From Turnera subulata (Eukaryota > Streptophyta > Magnoliopsida > Malpighiales > Passifloraceae), in NCBI GenBank assembly GCA_028386065.3, contig JAKUCV010003306.1:63640-127639 (forward strand): 64,000 bases of DNA. Reading direction: 5' to 3'. The notes beneath the pieces are model-generated. The model had not been told where the DNA came from and searched no databases. It saw only the letters and a program-made list of their open reading frames with translations. Positions 48,700 through 60,221 of the stretch are shown here, piece after piece. How positions within the stretch are numbered: position 1 is the stretch's first letter; every line of letters begins with the position of its first letter. The position numbers were made by a program, and so were the translations under genes.

Positions 48700-49280
48700 C
48701 AAGAAAAATTTGTATGTCCTTGAAGGGCCTGTTCTTAATGAATTGGCGCCTAATGCTTCTAGGGGCAGAAGTAGATGCTTGTGAGAAGCATGTTGATGAT
48801 GCATTGGATGTTGCATGCCTTATGCTAATTGCCATGGACTCTGAGCTTCAGAAGCAAGATGAGAACATGTGGGCGTTCGATATGATCGAACACCTGAAAA
48901 TGCTCTGAGGAGAGCAAGTAAGGCATGGGAGGTACGAGACCTCTAAGGCATTGTTCCAATGCAAGATGGCTAAGTTATCACCCGTTAGACCTCATGTGCT
49001 CAAGATGATTAGATACATTGAGAGCCTTAGGGGTCTTGGTTTCCTTTGAAAAGGAAAGGGTAAAGCAAAGTTAGAGAAGAAGAAGAAATGTACCAAAAGG
49101 TTTGGTGCATGTGCATCTTCTTATTCTCATGTGCTGAAACCCAAGGGTGGTGTTGCAAAGAAGGAAATTGTTTCCGTTGCAACAAACCAGGCCATTAGAA
49201 ACGCAACTGCCCTGTTTACCTTGAAGAGGTAAAGAAGCAGAAGGGAAGTGAGACTTCCGCTTCAGGTATTTTGTTATAGA
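48700..49280 (+). pseudogene. copia C gag remnant
   Basis: Fragments in shifting frames read ALDVACLMLIAMDSELQKQ, ALFQCKMAKLSPVRPHVLKM and a CCHC knuckle (CFRCNKPGH...KRNC near 49170) in which a TAG stop replaces the residue after His. These are copia gag signatures. Confidence 0.75.
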
Positions 49281-52131
49281 GGCTAATATCTCTACCTCTG
49301 CATCGTGGGTATAAGATACCGGATGTGGTTCTCACATTTGAGGAAATGTGAAGGAACTGAGAAAGAGTGGGAGATTGGCTAAGGATGAGATAGACCTACG
49401 CCTCGGAATTGGAGCAAGAGTTGCTACATTAGCCGTAGGGACTTTCTATCTATCCTTACCGAATGGTTTGGTTTTAGAACTGGACAATTGTTATTATGTG
49501 CCTACCATAAGCAGGAATTTGATTTCTGTGTCTTGTATGGACAAGAAAAGTTTTTCATTGATAATAAAGAACAATTGTTGTTCTATTTATTTCAAAGAAA
49601 TTGATTATGGTGGTGCATTTTTAACGATGGTTTGCATGTTCTAAAACTATAAACGCCTGTCTATAACGTTAATATGAAGAAGGTTAGAATGAATGATTCT
49701 AGTGAAACTTATCTCTGGCATAGTCGTTTGGGCCATATAAACGAGACTCGTATTCCTAAACTCCATAAAGATGGATTTTTAGACTCATTTGATTTTGAAT
49801 CATATGAGACATATGAGTCATGTTTATTAGGCAAAATGACTAAGGCTTCCTTTACGGGTAAAGGTGAAGAGCCTAGGACTTGCTAAGTCTAATACATACT
49901 GATGTATGCGGACCTATGTCTACACAGGCTAGAGGTGGTTTTCAATACTTCATTACATTTACTGATGACTTCAGTAGATACGGCTATGTGTATCTAATGA
50001 GACACAAGTCAGAATCCTTTGAAAAGTTCAAAGAATTCAAGAATGAAGTACAGAATCGACTCGGAAAAGTATTAAGATGCTTCAATAAGATCGAGGTGGT
50101 GAATACTTAGATCGAGATTTTCTTGACTATCTAAAGAGTTATGGTATAGTATCACAACTTACTCCACCGGGTATGCCTCCATGGTATGGAGAATCTGTAA
50201 GGAAGAACAGAACCTTGTTAGACATGGTTCGTTCTATGATGAGTCAAGCTGACCTTCCTTCTTCCTTTTAGGGACATGCATTATTGAGTGCTGCATTTAC
50301 CTTAACCGTGTTCCATCTAATCGGTTGGATAGACACCATATGAGATATGGATTGGGAAGCATCCCAATTTGTCTTTTATGAGGATTTAGGGTTGTGAGGC
50401 TTACGTGAGACGTTAAGCATCAGATAAACTCGACCCTAAATCCGATAAGTGCCTTTTGTATGATACCTTAAAGGGTATTGTTTCTATAATCCCATAGAGC
50501 ACAAAGTGTTTGTGGCTCGGAATGCTATTTTTCTAGAAAGAGTGTCTATTTCTAGAAGAATCAGTGGGAGGAGAATAGAACTCGAAGAAGTTCGAGATAA
50601 AGAGGCTGAGATGGAACAAAGGACAGGATCCGCAAGTTGTTGTGGATGAGAATCCTGTTCCTGTAACACATGGACCGCGTAGGTTGGATAGGATTCGGTA
50701 TGAGCCTGAGAGATATGGATTTCTCGTGACTCATACCGGAGACGTGATGCTCATAGATGAGGATGAGCCCACTTTCTATCAGCTGGCCATTACGGGTCCG
50801 GACTCCAGGAAGTGGCTAGAAGCCATGAATTCGGAAATGGAATCCATGTATCAAAACAAGGTATGGACCTTGGTTGATCCACCCGAAGGGGTAAAACCCA
50901 TAGGGTGCAAATAGGTCTTTGAGAAAGACCGACATGGATGGTAATGTGATTACCTTTAAAGGGCAATTGGTTGTGAAAGGTTTCAAGCAAGTTCATGGTA
51001 TTGGCTATGATGAAACCTTCTCACCAGTCGCCATGGTTAAATCCATCCGGATTCTATTGGCTATAGCGGCATACTATGATTATGAGATATGGCAAATGGA
51101 TGTCAAAACTGCTTTCCTTAACGGAAATTTTGGAGGATGTGTACATGACACAGCCTGAAGGTTTTGTCAATCCAGAGAATGCCAATTTGGTATGCAAGTT
51201 GCAGAGATCCATTTATGGATTGAAGCAAGCTTCTAGGAGTTGGAATCTTCGTTTTAATGATGCAATCAAAGAGTTTGGTTTCATTAAAAGTGAAGATGTT
51301 TCATGTGTTTACTAGAAGGTTAGTGGGAGCACTATTGTTTTCTTGTTGTTGTAGGTCGACGACATCCTACTTATTGAGAATGATATTCCGACACTAAAGT
51401 CTGTAAAGACTTGGTTAGGAAAGGATTTCTCAATGAAAGACTTAGGAGAGGCTGCCTAAGTGTTAAGCATAAAGATCTATAGAGAAAGATCCAAAAGGCT
51501 TCTCGGGCTAAGTCGGAGTACATATGTTGACAGGGTGCTAAAGGCGTTTAGCATGCAAGATTCCTAGAAGGTTTTCTTGCCCATGTCACAAGGCATATCT
51601 CTCTCAAAGAGTCAATGTCCTAGTACGATTAGAGAGAGAGAGCGGATGAGTAAGATCCCTTGTGCTTCGGCAATAGGATCTATCATTTATGCCATATTAT
51701 GTACTCGACCGAATGTCGCTAATGCTCTGAGCGTCACAAGCAGATGCCAATCTGATCCCGGTGAAAGTCACTGGATAGCGGTTAAGAAAATCCTTAAGTA
51801 CTTGAGAAGCACTAAGGATACATTCCTGGTTTACGGAAGCGTTGATGGGCTTGTTGTAAAGTGTTACAAAGATGCCTGCTTCCAAACTGACAGGGATGAT
51901 TTTATATCGCAATCAGTTTACATGTTTTGTCTTGGATGTGGCGGTGTTTGCTGGAAGAGTTACAGGCAAGAAACAGTTGCCAACCCTACAACTGTGGCTG
52001 TACAAAGTTCCATTTGAGAACTTTGTATCAGATCTTTTGACTAAGCCTCTCACGCAGCGGAAGCATGATGGTCATGCTAAATCCACATATATGAGATATA
52101 TGGATGATTGGCTTTAGTGCAAGTGGGAGAT
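49281..52131 (+). pseudogene. copia C pol remnant: protease, integrase, RT, RNase H
   Basis: The protease text DTGCGSH is near 49317. GAG-pre-integrase has YLWHSRLGHINETRIPKL (near 49710) and the integrase core has LIHTDVCGPMSTQARGG and FITFTDDFSRYGYVYLM (49880-50010). RT includes WLEAMNSEMESMYQNKVWTL and VKTAFLNGN, with MTQPEGFVNPENANLVCKLQ following. The RT YVDD site is spoiled by TAG in place of Tyr (near 51352), and RNase H follows (LGCGGVCWKSYRQ). More than six stops are present, so it is not functional. Confidence 0.85.
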
Positions 52132-53673
52132 TGTTACTGTAATATGCCCAAAAGCCAATCATGGAAGATTATTTGTAGTCATGTATACACATTAAGGTTA
52201 TTCCAATAAGTATCATTTATGAGATAAACGCTTGCACATACTTATAACCCAAGAATATTTCATATTCTTAAATGTCCCTAGTCGATTATTATTATGGATG
52301 GGTTGTAATAATAAATTAAGACTAGCGTATGTTGAGAATTTATATGTGATATGAATTCTACATACGGGTACAAGTTAGAGAACTTGTAGACTGGACCGAC
52401 CCACACAAGAACCCTACATGGAACGTTATACGTATTTCATTAGTGGTTCTTATAGATGTATTGTCCTCCGACCTGAGATCGTCAAGGTATCCAACATATG
52501 AGTCATGTACTTTGATATTATTCCTAGTCACCCGTAACTGGGTGGACATAAGGGTAATCATTGGGTATATGATGATTATGTAGTGGGTTTTGATTGATCA
52601 ACAGGGGATTCGTCCGACCCATATAACGGGTATATTATCAGATGGTTTCTTGATAGAGTTGAACTGTTAAATGCATGGCCATGCTCGGATTGGGTGATAT
52701 GGTGATATCACGGGTTTCCGTTTTATACAGTTAACTCGGGGATCAAGAAACATAGATTAAACATATACGAGATTGACATATTCCATGTCTCGTGTTTGAT
52801 CTAGATAATGGGACGAAGGGACGATGACATATTTCGAGGCATAGAGAATCAGTACTGATCTTGTCGTTCGGGTAGCAATGATGTGTTGCTAGACGCCGCT
52901 CTTTGCTTATAATTGTAAAAATGAGATTTTACGATTATTGCCGGACGTTACAAGTGCCTACAGGGTCACACACATAGAACCATTGATTCGAGCAGGTGGT
53001 TGAATTGTGGTTGGACCATGGTTGGACCGGGTGTGGTTAGACCGTGGTTGGACCAGGTCGTTTTGGGCTGGTTGGTTCGCTTATTGTCAGAATAATTGAG
53101 CCACACTAAGTGCCATGTGATGTGTATTACATTGTTGCTAAGTGGTGGACATTATCATAAGATTCCTAATCTAGTTGGCCAAAGGTGTTGACCACCTTGT
53201 CTTCCACTTTAGTGAGTTGGAAAGGAAAGGCATAATCTGATTGTGCAAGGGTCTTTCCATCAACGTTTGTGTGCCTGAAAATTCAGAGCTTGAGAGGGTC
53301 TTGGAGTCCTTGAGAGTTTCAGAACATACACATCACTCTCTTCATTCTTTGTGAAAGAAAGAAGAACACAAACACCACAAACACAAGCACCCGCTTCTTG
53401 TTGCTAGCACATCAGTTCGGGTGAGCTTGGGATTGGATTCGTGTGACGATTCCAAGCTGGTCACAGTTCGTGTGGATACCGTAGAGGGGCGAGGCTTTTG
53501 TCTGGCTCTAACTGATTCGATTCTACAGTTGGGTGAAAGACCTCAACCGAACATGGTACGTAAAATTGTTATACGGTTTATGCATGCTTCACTTGGTTCT
53601 TGGTTGAGTTTCCGTGCTTCCGCTGCTTGTTGTGCTTGGTATATGAATGTTATATAGCTTAGGGAAACTTACA
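52132..53673 (+). repeat. 3' LTR of copia C (1542 bp)
   Basis: Matches the 5' LTR except for a ~100-bp block present only here and scattered substitutions. Confidence 0.88.
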
Positions 53674-53679
53674 GTATCA

Positions 53680-54952
53680 ACTTAGGGCTGAGAAATTATT
53701 TGCCAAGCTTAAGAAGTGTACTTTTTGCATGGATAGTGTTATCTTTCTTGGATATGTGGTTAGTTCCAGAGGAATAGAAGTCGACCAGGAAAAGGTGAGG
53801 GCTATCAGAGAATGGTCGATTCCTACTTCTATCTCTGAGGTGAGATCTTTTCATGGCCTTGCTAGTTTTTATAGGAGCTTTGTAAAAGATTTCAGTGCCA
53901 TTGCTGCTCCTTTGAATGATATTGTCAAGAAGGAAGTAGGATTTAAATGGGGAGATGCACAACAAAAGGCATTCTCGACTTTAAAAGATAGATTGTGCTC
54001 TGCTCCCATTCTTAAGGTGCCTAACTTTGATTCTACTTTTGAGGTTGAGTGTGATGCTTCTGGTATAGGCATAGGTGCTGTTCTTTTGCAGGAAAAAAGG
54101 CCAATTGACTATTTCAGTGAGAAGTTGAAGGGTGCTCAACTCAACTATTCCACTTATGACAAGGAGCTGTATGCATTAGTGCGAGCGTTACAGACATGGC
54201 AACACTATCTTTGGCCAAAGGAATTCGTGATTCACACTGATCATGAAAGTTTGAAGCACCTAAAAGGCCAAGGTAAGCTGGGGAAAAGGCATGCAAAGTG
54301 GCTGGAGTTCATTGAGACTTTTCCCTATGTTGTCAAGTACAAACAAGGTAAGGATAATGTAGTTGCTGATGCATTATCCAGGAGGTATGCTCTACTCTTT
54401 TCTCTTAGTTCTAAGTTGTTGGGACTTGAGTATATCAAGGAGTTGTATTCGTCTGATTCTGACTTTGCTAATGTATATGATGCATGTGAGCAATCTGGAT
54501 TTCAAAAGTTTTATAGAGATAATGGATATTTATTTCGTGAGGGAAAACTTTGCATTCCATCTTGTTCTATGCGTGAGCTGTTGACTAGGGAGTCACATGA
54601 TGGTGGTTTGATGGGTCACTTTGGTGTTGCTAAAACTCTTGACATTCTGCAGGAACATTTTTATTGGCCTAACATGAAAAAGAATGTTGAGCAGGTTTGT
54701 AGTAGCTATGTGGCATGTCGACATGCCAAATATAGAATGCAACCTCATGGGTTGTATACACCTTTGCCTGTTCCTACTCATCCTTGGACTGATCTTTTTA
54801 TGGATTTTGTGGTAGGATTGCCTAGGACTAGAAAAGGTAGAGATAGCATCTTTGTTGTGGTTGACAGGTTTAGTAAGATGGCTCATTTTATTGCTTGTCA
54901 TAAGATTGATGATGCATCTCATGTTTCTGAATTGTTCTTTAGGGATGTAGTC
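53680..54952 (+). pseudogene. gypsy A: end of RT, RNase H, integrase N-terminal part
   Basis: The frame continues the RT begun before gypsy B ([16 protein letters not shown], then [17 protein letters not shown]). RNase H has [18 protein letters not shown] and [12 protein letters not shown]. The integrase zinc region ([25 protein letters not shown]) and the first catalytic Asp ([16 protein letters not shown]) follow. The frame is open until a Cassandra enters after GAT GTA GTC. Confidence 0.9.
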
Positions 54953-55884
54953 TGTAACGTCCCGGCTTGTCGACTGTCACTACAGACCAACACGGGACCT
55001 TTCCAACATGCTTTGTCCTCACTCGCATATTTCTAGGGAAAACTTCCCAGGAGGTCACCCATCTTAGAATTGCTCCAAGTCAAGCACGTTTAACTTTGGA
55101 GTTTTTCTAGAATGAGTACCGAAAAGGTAGGTGCACCTTGTCAGTCTCAGGATCTCTCCTATTCCGGTGTGGATTTGGTTCATTCGTGTGCCCTTCCGTC
55201 TAGAAGCCTGCCAGAAGCCGCTCCTTGTCCATGCTCATCCAGGCACCGGCGTACACTCCCCGCCCTCATAGACCCCGGGTGTCACAGGCCCACCAGCTTC
55301 CGCTAGGTTCGTCCCCGAACCCTGCACCGTACTAGGGGAGTCCTGGAGCTCCTCTACCAACTGTAACGTCCCGGCTTGTCGACTGTCACTACAGACCAAC
55401 ACGGGACCTTTCCAACATGCTTGACCAACACGGGACCTTTCCAACATGCTTTGTCCTCACTCGCATGTTTCTAGGGGAAACTTCCCAGGAGGTCACCCAT
55501 CTTAGAATTGCTCCAAGTCAAGCACGTTTAACTTTAAAGTTTTTCTAGAATGAGCACCGAAAAGGTAGGTGCACCTTGTTGATATAGCTAGTACCCATCA
55601 AACCGTTTAAGTTATTCTCAAGTGTACAGTCCCAAACCTGTACAACCTCGAAATCACTTCATTTGAGCTATTCTTAATTATACAGTCCCATACCCGTATA
55701 ATTACGAAATCGCCGCAACTGTGCAGCCCCATCCTTACACAGTCTCAGGATCTCTCCTATTCCGGTGTGGATTTGGTTCATTCGTGTGCCCCTCCGTCTA
55801 GAAGCCTGCCAGAAGCCGCTCCTTGTCCATGCTCATCCCGGCATCGGCGTACACTCCCCGCCCTTATAGACCCCGGGTGTAACA
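54953..55884 (-). mobile_element. Cassandra TRIM, copy 2 (932 bp)
   Basis: The LTRs are 54953-55286 (334 bp) and 55362-55884 (523 bp), with a 75-bp interior. The target duplication tagtc is at 54948-54952 and 55885-55889. Minus orientation. The longer LTR carries about 150 bp missing from the other, plus a ~29-bp tandem duplication near 55400-55445 (gaccaacacgggacctttcc). 5S-like boxes are at 55042-55063 and 55081-55097, and at 55480-55501 and 55519-55535. The primer site is altered to TGGTAGAGGAGC. Confidence 0.9.
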
Positions 55885-55889
55885 TAGTC

Positions 55890-56604
55890 CGTTTGCGTGG
55901 CATTCCTAGGACAATTGTTTCTGATAGAGATACTAAGTTCTTGAGTCACTTTTGGCGTGTGTTGTGGAATAAATTAGGGACCAAGTTGTTGTTTTCTACT
56001 GCTTGTCATCCTCAGACTGATGGCCTAACTGAAGTGGTCAATAGGACTTTAGGGTCTTTATTGCGTGCTGTTGTGGGTAAGAACTTGAAAACTTGGGAAG
56101 ATTGTTTGCCATTGATAGAGTTTGCCTATAATAGGAGCATTCATTCTTCTATAGGATATTCTCCATTTGAGATTGTGTATGGTTTTAATCCACTAACCTC
56201 CTTGGATTTGTTGCCTTTACCTTTGAATGAGCTTGTCAATGTAGATGGGCAGCAAAAAGCAAAGTTGGTTCAATCCATACATGAGAAGGCTCCCAAGCAC
56301 ATCGAAGAGAAGAATGCTAAAGTGCCACAAAGGGCCAACAAAGGGCGCAAGCTGGTTAGGTTTGAACCTGGTGATTGGGTTTCGGTACACTTTAGGAAGG
56401 AGAGGTTTCCTCAGCAAAGGAAATCTAAGTTGGATGCAAGGGGAGATGGTCCTTTTCAAGTCCACGAGCGCATCAATAACAATGCCTACAAAATAGATCT
56501 GCCTGGTGAGTATGCAGTGAGTGCTACTTTTAATGTTTCTGATCTTTCTCCCTTTGATAATGCAGGGATAGATTCGAGGACGAATCCTTTTGAGGAGGGG
56601 GGAA
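55890..56604 (+). pseudogene. gypsy A integrase C-terminal part
   Basis: The frame resumes as [20 protein letters not shown] with the second catalytic Asp, then the Glu region [40 protein letters not shown] and the C-terminal [20 protein letters not shown]. It ends in [13 protein letters not shown] and [11 protein letters not shown] just before the LTR. No chromodomain is present. No stop is seen in this part, so integrase decay is mainly due to the Cassandra insertion. Confidence 0.9.
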
Positions 56605-57419
56605 TGATATATGCAAGCCAGTACCAAGTGGAACTCAAGATCGTGATGGCGCCATTAGCTTACCCCAAGGACCAATCACGAGGGCTCGATTGAACATGAT
56701 AAAGAATCACATGTTACATTATGCTCAAACTTGGGTCAATCGGGAGAAGCAAGAAGATAAGTTAGATAAATTCGGAGATGAATTTAAAGAAACTCCTAAG
56801 TTTGTGAGCATTTTGGAGGATTCAAGTCACAAGTAGCCATTTTTACCGTTCAACCTGAAAATTACTATTCACGCCGGAAATTACTATTCACTGCCGGCAT
56901 TTACTGTTCATTTTCAGGTTGGAAAATCCACTAAGGAGCTAGAGATACCCACTATCCATATTGAGTGCTCTTTCATCATTTGGTTTATTGGTGTGGTTGG
57001 TGTGCATTAAAGAAAACAAAAGCTTTGTATTTTAAATTCCATCCTTTGCTTTTTGGCTTCTATAAAAGCCAACCATGTATCAAATTTGTAATCAGATTAC
57101 ATACATGAAATGTGAGTGAATTCTAAGGAAGCTAAATGCTTTCCTTTGTTGTTCTTCTTGGCTGAGCGATTCGATAAAAAAAAAAACAAGAGAGGGATTC
57201 TCTTGGCGTTACTCTTTAGGATTGATTATTCTTATCTAGTGATTTACTTGTGGTGAATAATTAATTCCTTGTATTCCTAATTGTTTGTTGCCTAATCCTT
57301 TGAGTTTAGGAGGTGAAGAATAGGGATACTAAACCCTAGTTTGATTGGAGATTGGAGGTCTTGGGATCAATTAGTTGCAGAGGTAATCCTAGTGGAATTC
57401 TAGGGTTGTTGCTGCATCA
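56605..57419 (+). repeat. 3' LTR of gypsy A (815 bp)
   Basis: Same start and end as the 5' LTR, followed by target duplication ggaat. Confidence 0.9.
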
Positions 57420-58035
57420 GGAATGGCTTCATCATATAGCCACAACACCTGATTAGGGTGTTCTGGAGCGTATACTGATGCTGTTATGCAGCACGTGGAA
57501 AGACAAAAACATGTTAATCTTTCAATCTCGCAGTTCTCCCATTACGACCATCATTCAACATGCTATATCTCTTCTTACTCAATATCAACAATCACATGTG
57601 GTTTCGGCCTCAAGCAACAGCCCTGCTCGTCCTTCTCATTGGTCACCTCCCCCTGCTAGTTTTGTCAAAATCAATACTGATGTGTCTAGCTTATCAGATG
57701 GATCGAGTTTTGGCATTGTTATTCGGGATGTTCAGGGATCTGTTCTTGCTGCACAGGCTTCTCTGATTCACTCTCGTTACTCTAGCCGGGATGATGAAGC
57801 TATGTGTATCCGTTTAGGCTTACAAATGGCTCGCTCTATGCACTTGGATAGGATTATCTTGGAGTTTGATTGCCTAGAAGTCATTACAGCTATCAAAGCA
57901 CGACGTCTTGTCCTTCACAATTTGGCCAGATCATTTTGGATATTCTTCATTTATCATCTTTCTTTTCAGACTATTTTTCATGTTATATTCCTGGATTATA
58001 TAATAAGATTGACGATGTTATCAGTCGGTGGCCAT
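57420..58035 (+). pseudogene. LINE segment 3: RNase H domain
   Basis: The LINE frame resumes after gypsy A. RNase H (RVT_3 type) reads SFVKINTDVSSLSDGSSFG (near 57658), IVIRDVQGSVLAAQASLI, DEAMCIRLGLQMARSMHLDR and ILEFDCLEVITAI, so the acidic catalytic positions are present. It is cut at 58035 by an hAT element and continues at 59313. Confidence 0.85.
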
Positions 58036-58290
58036 TAGGGTAGGGCAAATTTCCCGAGCCGATACCGACCGAATACCGATGGTATCGGCTCAAAATTCTT
58101 TGGGATTTCAGCGCCATCCCTTCCGACCATACCGTGCCAATAAGACCGTTGGCTCTGCTCGGTTAGATAGTGGTCATGCCGTCGGTTTTCGGCAGGAGCT
58201 GTACCGACAACTCTCAAACCCAACCCAACCCAAGACTGCCCTTTAATTACTGTCTCTCTCTCCCCCTCCCTCCTCTTTCATAAAAAAAAA

Positions 58291-58331
<41 letters not shown>

Positions 58332-59304
58332 AAAATACACAGAGACACTCACCTCAATCTCTCAGCCTCTCTCGTCTCTCTCTGTCGGAAAATCCACCCC
58401 TTGCAACGTCGCCACCGCAGTTGGTTTTGCAGTCGCTCACCTATGCACCTCAGCCCACACATGCGCCTCGCATGAAATCGCTGTTACTACAGCTCTCGGC
58501 GGTGATGGCTTCGCGACAGTGCCCATGTCATTCTAGTACCCTATACCTCACTACTCGCCCTTGTCTTGATGCTCAAATTATCCTCCAAGTAGCAAACCCA
58601 AAACACCCAAATTCTTGATTCCTTATTTCCCCAATCAAACCCTAATTAGCTAATTCCCCAATCGAAACCCTAATACCCAAATTCTCATCGGCGTGTAAGT
58701 ATCAGTTTGCAGAATTATTGTATTTGGGATGCTGCTAAGAGATTGTTTGTTATGTTGTTAGGTAAAGGTTTCTGAGAATTTTGGGTAATATCAAATGGTG
58801 GATTGATGAATGTTCTGTGTGTTGTTGACATTGTTGTGGGTTTTTTTTTTCTGGGTAAATGTTGTATATCAAATTGTTTTTTTTTTCTGGGTAGAATTCT
58901 GGATAATGTCAAATTGTTTTTTATTTTTTTGGATCGTTGTTCGCAAGTGGATGGTTTTAATTATTTTTTAGAAACGATTTTATGTCATTTTTGATTGAGT
59001 TTGGGATTATTTTTGCGGTGGGCAGTGATGATTTTCATTTATTTTCTTCCTTTACAATTTTTTTCCAATCTCTTTGATTTCTTCTTCTTCCATTCTTCCC
59101 TATCGTTAGCCTTTTTCTGGTATGAAGTTTGGAATCGGTAGGCATACATACCGACCGAACCGAGGTCGGTATAAATCGGCATCATGCTGATCGACATAAG
59201 TAGTTTAGCGGGACGGCATCGGTCGGAAAATAGGGCAGTCGGAAAAGTCATACCGATCCCTTATCGGCACGGTATGTGCCGTACCGACCGATTGCTAACC
59301 CCTA
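58036..59304. mobile_element. non-autonomous hAT element (1269 bp)
   Basis: The left end is TAGGGTAGGGCAAA; the right end read on the minus strand is TAGGGGTTAGCAATCGG. Both are followed by repeated cggtcggtac / ccgataccgaccg texts. The 8-bp target duplications gtggccat (58028-58035) and gcggccat (59305-59312) match at 7 of 8. The interior has a (CT)n run at 58293-58329 and no transposase. Confidence 0.8.
58293..58329. repeat. (CT)n microsatellite
   Basis: Uninterrupted ct run inside the hAT element. Confidence 0.9.
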
Positions 59305-59312
59305 GCGGCCAT

Positions 59313-59422
59313 CTAGTAGTAGTCCTCTTGTATCCTGGACAAACTCTTTACCGGCTAGTTCGAGACAATATGCTTACACATGCTTGAAGTAATGCAGTGA
59401 AATCTTTCATCCTAAAAAAAAA
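59313..59422 (+). pseudogene. LINE 3' tail with poly(A)
   Basis: The last coding text and 3' UTR (gcagtgaaatctttcatcct) end in an A9 run at 59414-59422, a usual plant L1 terminus. The target duplication of the LINE was not found because its 5' end is uncertain. Confidence 0.7.
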
Positions 59423-60221
59423 CTTTTTCCCTGGAGGACATGTTGATGGACCGGGGCATGAGGCCAGCCGGTTTTTATCACGAAACGAAAAATTCCCGGG
59501 AGGTCCAAATATTCTAACAATATATAGAAAAGTAAGAAGTTTCATTATGCTATAGGAGATATGGTTTTTTTCCTTGCAAACTCCACTGCTTATGTCATGA
59601 TTCAACCTCCTTTAACTTGATCGTCGTGTGCATATTTTAGGACTATGTCTCTATCAGCTTATTATATATTCTTCCCACTTTGTGGTAGCATCGTACTCAA
59701 ATCGTGAAGGCAACTATTGGGACCTTAGGATAACATAAAAGTCTGACAAAAACTGAAAAATTTTCTTGGACTGATATATATCTTTGAAATATTCAAGAAT
59801 CATCATCAGGTATGTTTATTAATTCGGGAATGATTAAATTTATAAACACACTTTTTCAATTGTAAAAAGAAAACGTTTGTTGTTCCAAATTGGAACAATT
59901 CGGCTGAGGACCTAGAAGTAGGAAGAATTGGTTTCTGAGGTCTCTATTTGTTTAAAATGGATCATCTTCGTCCAAATTAAACAGGAACAATTAGAATCGA
60001 TAATATATGATCCCATGAAAACGTGGACACTATATTAAAAACCCTAAGAAGCCATGCGGCAATTCTTTATTCTAGGATTATTTGGATTTAGATTCTCCTC
60101 TACTATTTTTAAAATATGATAATTTAAGATGAATTATTATTTTCTAGGGCCAATACCGGGATCGATGCATGAGGTCTCTGGTCACATATTTCAAACATAT
60201 TCCTGATGACTCCAGTACACG
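59423..60221. other. spacer
   Basis: No gene or clear element is seen. Confidence 0.5.

Larger units (their letters stand above)
45318..53673 (+). mobile_element. Ty1/copia element C (8.36 kb), defective
   Basis: LTRs are 45318-46761 and 52132-53673 (TGTTAGTG or TGTTACTG to CTTACA). The target duplication gtatc lies at 45313-45317 and 53674-53678. The 3' LTR carries an extra ~100-bp block near 52330-52440. The primer site TGGTAGCGGGGC follows the 5' LTR, and aagtgggagat precedes the 3' LTR. The domain order gag, protease, integrase, RT, RNase H identifies Ty1/copia. Every domain carries stops or shifts. Confidence 0.9.
42775..53679 (+). mobile_element. gypsy element B, internally deleted, split by copia C
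   Basis: The 5' LTR is 42775-43541 and the 3' LTR 44491-45317; the last LTR base is at 53679, after the copia insertion. LTRs start TGATRCAAACC and end CGTATCA. The 5' LTR lacks about 30 bp present near the start of the 3' copy. A primer site TGGTAGCGGAGC follows the 5' LTR and gagagaggga precedes the 3' LTR. The interior is under 1 kb: a gag start fused to a protease fragment, then the end of a polyprotein (DSRTNRFEERG) similar to that of gypsy A. It is thus a deletion derivative that needed enzymes in trans. Flanks gcaaa and actta show no target duplication. Confidence 0.82.
38171..57419 (+). mobile_element. Ty3/gypsy element A, interrupted by nested insertions
   Basis: LTRs are at 38171-39004 and 56605-57419, starting TGATATATGC and ending GCATCA. 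The target duplication ggaat lies at 38166-38170 and 57420-57424. The primer site TGGTAGCGGAGC is at 39007 and the polypurine tract gaggaggggggaa precedes 56605. Domain order is gag, protease, RT, RNase H, integrase, as in Ty3/gypsy. There is no chromodomain after the integrase. Own sequence amounts to about 7.4 kb; the rest is gypsy B, copia C and a Cassandra. Stops in gag and protease make it defective. Confidence 0.9.
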
